From an uncultured Bacteroides sp. (GTDB lineage: Bacteria; Bacteroidota; Bacteroidia; Bacteroidales; Bacteroidaceae), in assembly GCA_900557355.1 (NCBI GenBank), contig USSR01000435.1, positions 1-6,068 on the forward strand: a stretch of DNA of 6,068 nt, in the 5' to 3' direction. The notes beneath the pieces were generated by a model, which was given only the letters and a program-made list of their open reading frames with translations, was not told the DNA's origin and ran no database searches. Each line of letters begins with the position of its first letter. Within the stretch, counting starts at the first letter, position 1. The position numbers and the translations under genes are program-made. Below are positions 5,755 through 6,068 of this stretch, piece by piece.

Positions 5755-6068
5755 ATGACGCAAATAATAGAATTGCAAGGTACGGAGAAACGGTTGTATC
5801 AACTTGTAGCTCCTTTAGTAATGAATCCGGAAGTCTTAAAACAGAACTATAATTATCCTTTCCGTACGTCGGAAAGTTTTGTGTGGTTTGTTGCAGTGGA
5901 TGGAAAAGAAGTTGTAGGTTTTATACCGCTGGAATATAAAAAGCGGGAAGCAGTTATTAATAACTATTATATAAGGAATAATAATGCAGAAGTATTAAAA
6001 GCTCTTTTAGAAAAGGTCATAGCCAAAATGGATAAAGATAAATATTTGAGTTCAGTTACATTTGTAAG
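5755..6068 (+). CDS. GNAT-like N-acetyltransferase-type protein (N-terminal part, runs off right edge)
   Basis: I translated this by hand from the ATG at 5755. The frame is open for 104 codons plus two bases to the window edge. The segment VWFVAVDGKEVVGFIPLEYKK, about residues 43-63, followed by EAVINNYYIR at 65-74 and a helix rich in Leu, Glu and Lys (NAEVLKALLEKVIAKM, 77-92), gives the strand-strand-strand-helix order of a GNAT acetyltransferase core. In that fold the strands around VVGF and VINNYYI form the central sheet before the acetyl-CoA-binding loop. The loop itself is not clearly recognisable here, so catalytic activity is uncertain. A strong promoter candidate lies about 57 nt upstream of the start. 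The gene is separated from the MoxR cluster by 737 bp and looks more AT-rich than the upstream genes. The substrate is unknown. The gene call is firm; the GNAT assignment is moderate. Confidence 0.8.
   Translation, partial: MTQIIELQGTEKRLYQLVAPLVMNPEVLKQNYNYPFRTSESFVWFVAVDGKEVVGFIPLEYKKREAVINNYYIRNNNAEVLKALLEKVIAKMDKDKYLSSVTFV

Overview
The window looks like chromosome from a Bacteroides-type member of the Bacteroidota. Coding is dense and AT-rich, leaders are A/T-rich without clear Shine-Dalgarno sequences, and upstream regions carry the Bacteroides promoter pattern (TTG, 19-20 bp, TAnnTTTG). Species cannot be fixed from the sequence alone.

Positions 1-4190 hold five tightly packed minus-strand genes read from right to left: a SpoIIM/DUF95-family membrane protein (4190-3228), a six-helix membrane protein of unknown function (3247-2321), a DUF4129-type protein (2310-1696), a DUF4350-type protein (1699-422) and a MoxR-type AAA+ ATPase that runs off the left edge (410-<1). 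Junctions are a 20-nt overlap, a 10-nt gap, a 4-nt ATGA overlap and an 11-nt gap, so this is almost certainly one operon. In related clusters a DUF58 gene usually follows the MoxR gene; it would lie just outside the window. Divergently, at 4292-5017, sits an RDD-family membrane protein, the usual partner of SpoIIM-like proteins in these clusters. The 101-bp gap between the two units contains a good minus-strand promoter and a weaker plus-strand -7 element that nearly abuts the minus-strand -33 element. The set suggests a membrane assembly (SpoIIM-like, RDD and six-helix proteins plus two bitopic proteins) served by a cytoplasmic MoxR chaperone-like ATPase. This is inferred from family and gene neighbourhood; the biochemical role is not known to me.

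Positions 5018-5754 form a 737-bp AT-rich stretch with no convincing gene. It contains a short 22-bp tandem repeat array (about 5199-5308) flanked by two diverged copies of a compound element (TCCGGATT ... TTTCAGGGGAT), a 10-bp palindrome, and near its right end a strong promoter candidate and a 7-bp inverted repeat in the likely leader of the next gene.

From 5755 to the right edge is the first 104 codons of a plus-strand gene with GNAT-like acetyltransferase character. It appears unrelated to the MoxR cluster and looks more AT-rich by eye, so the non-coding stretch may separate two functional or evolutionary units.
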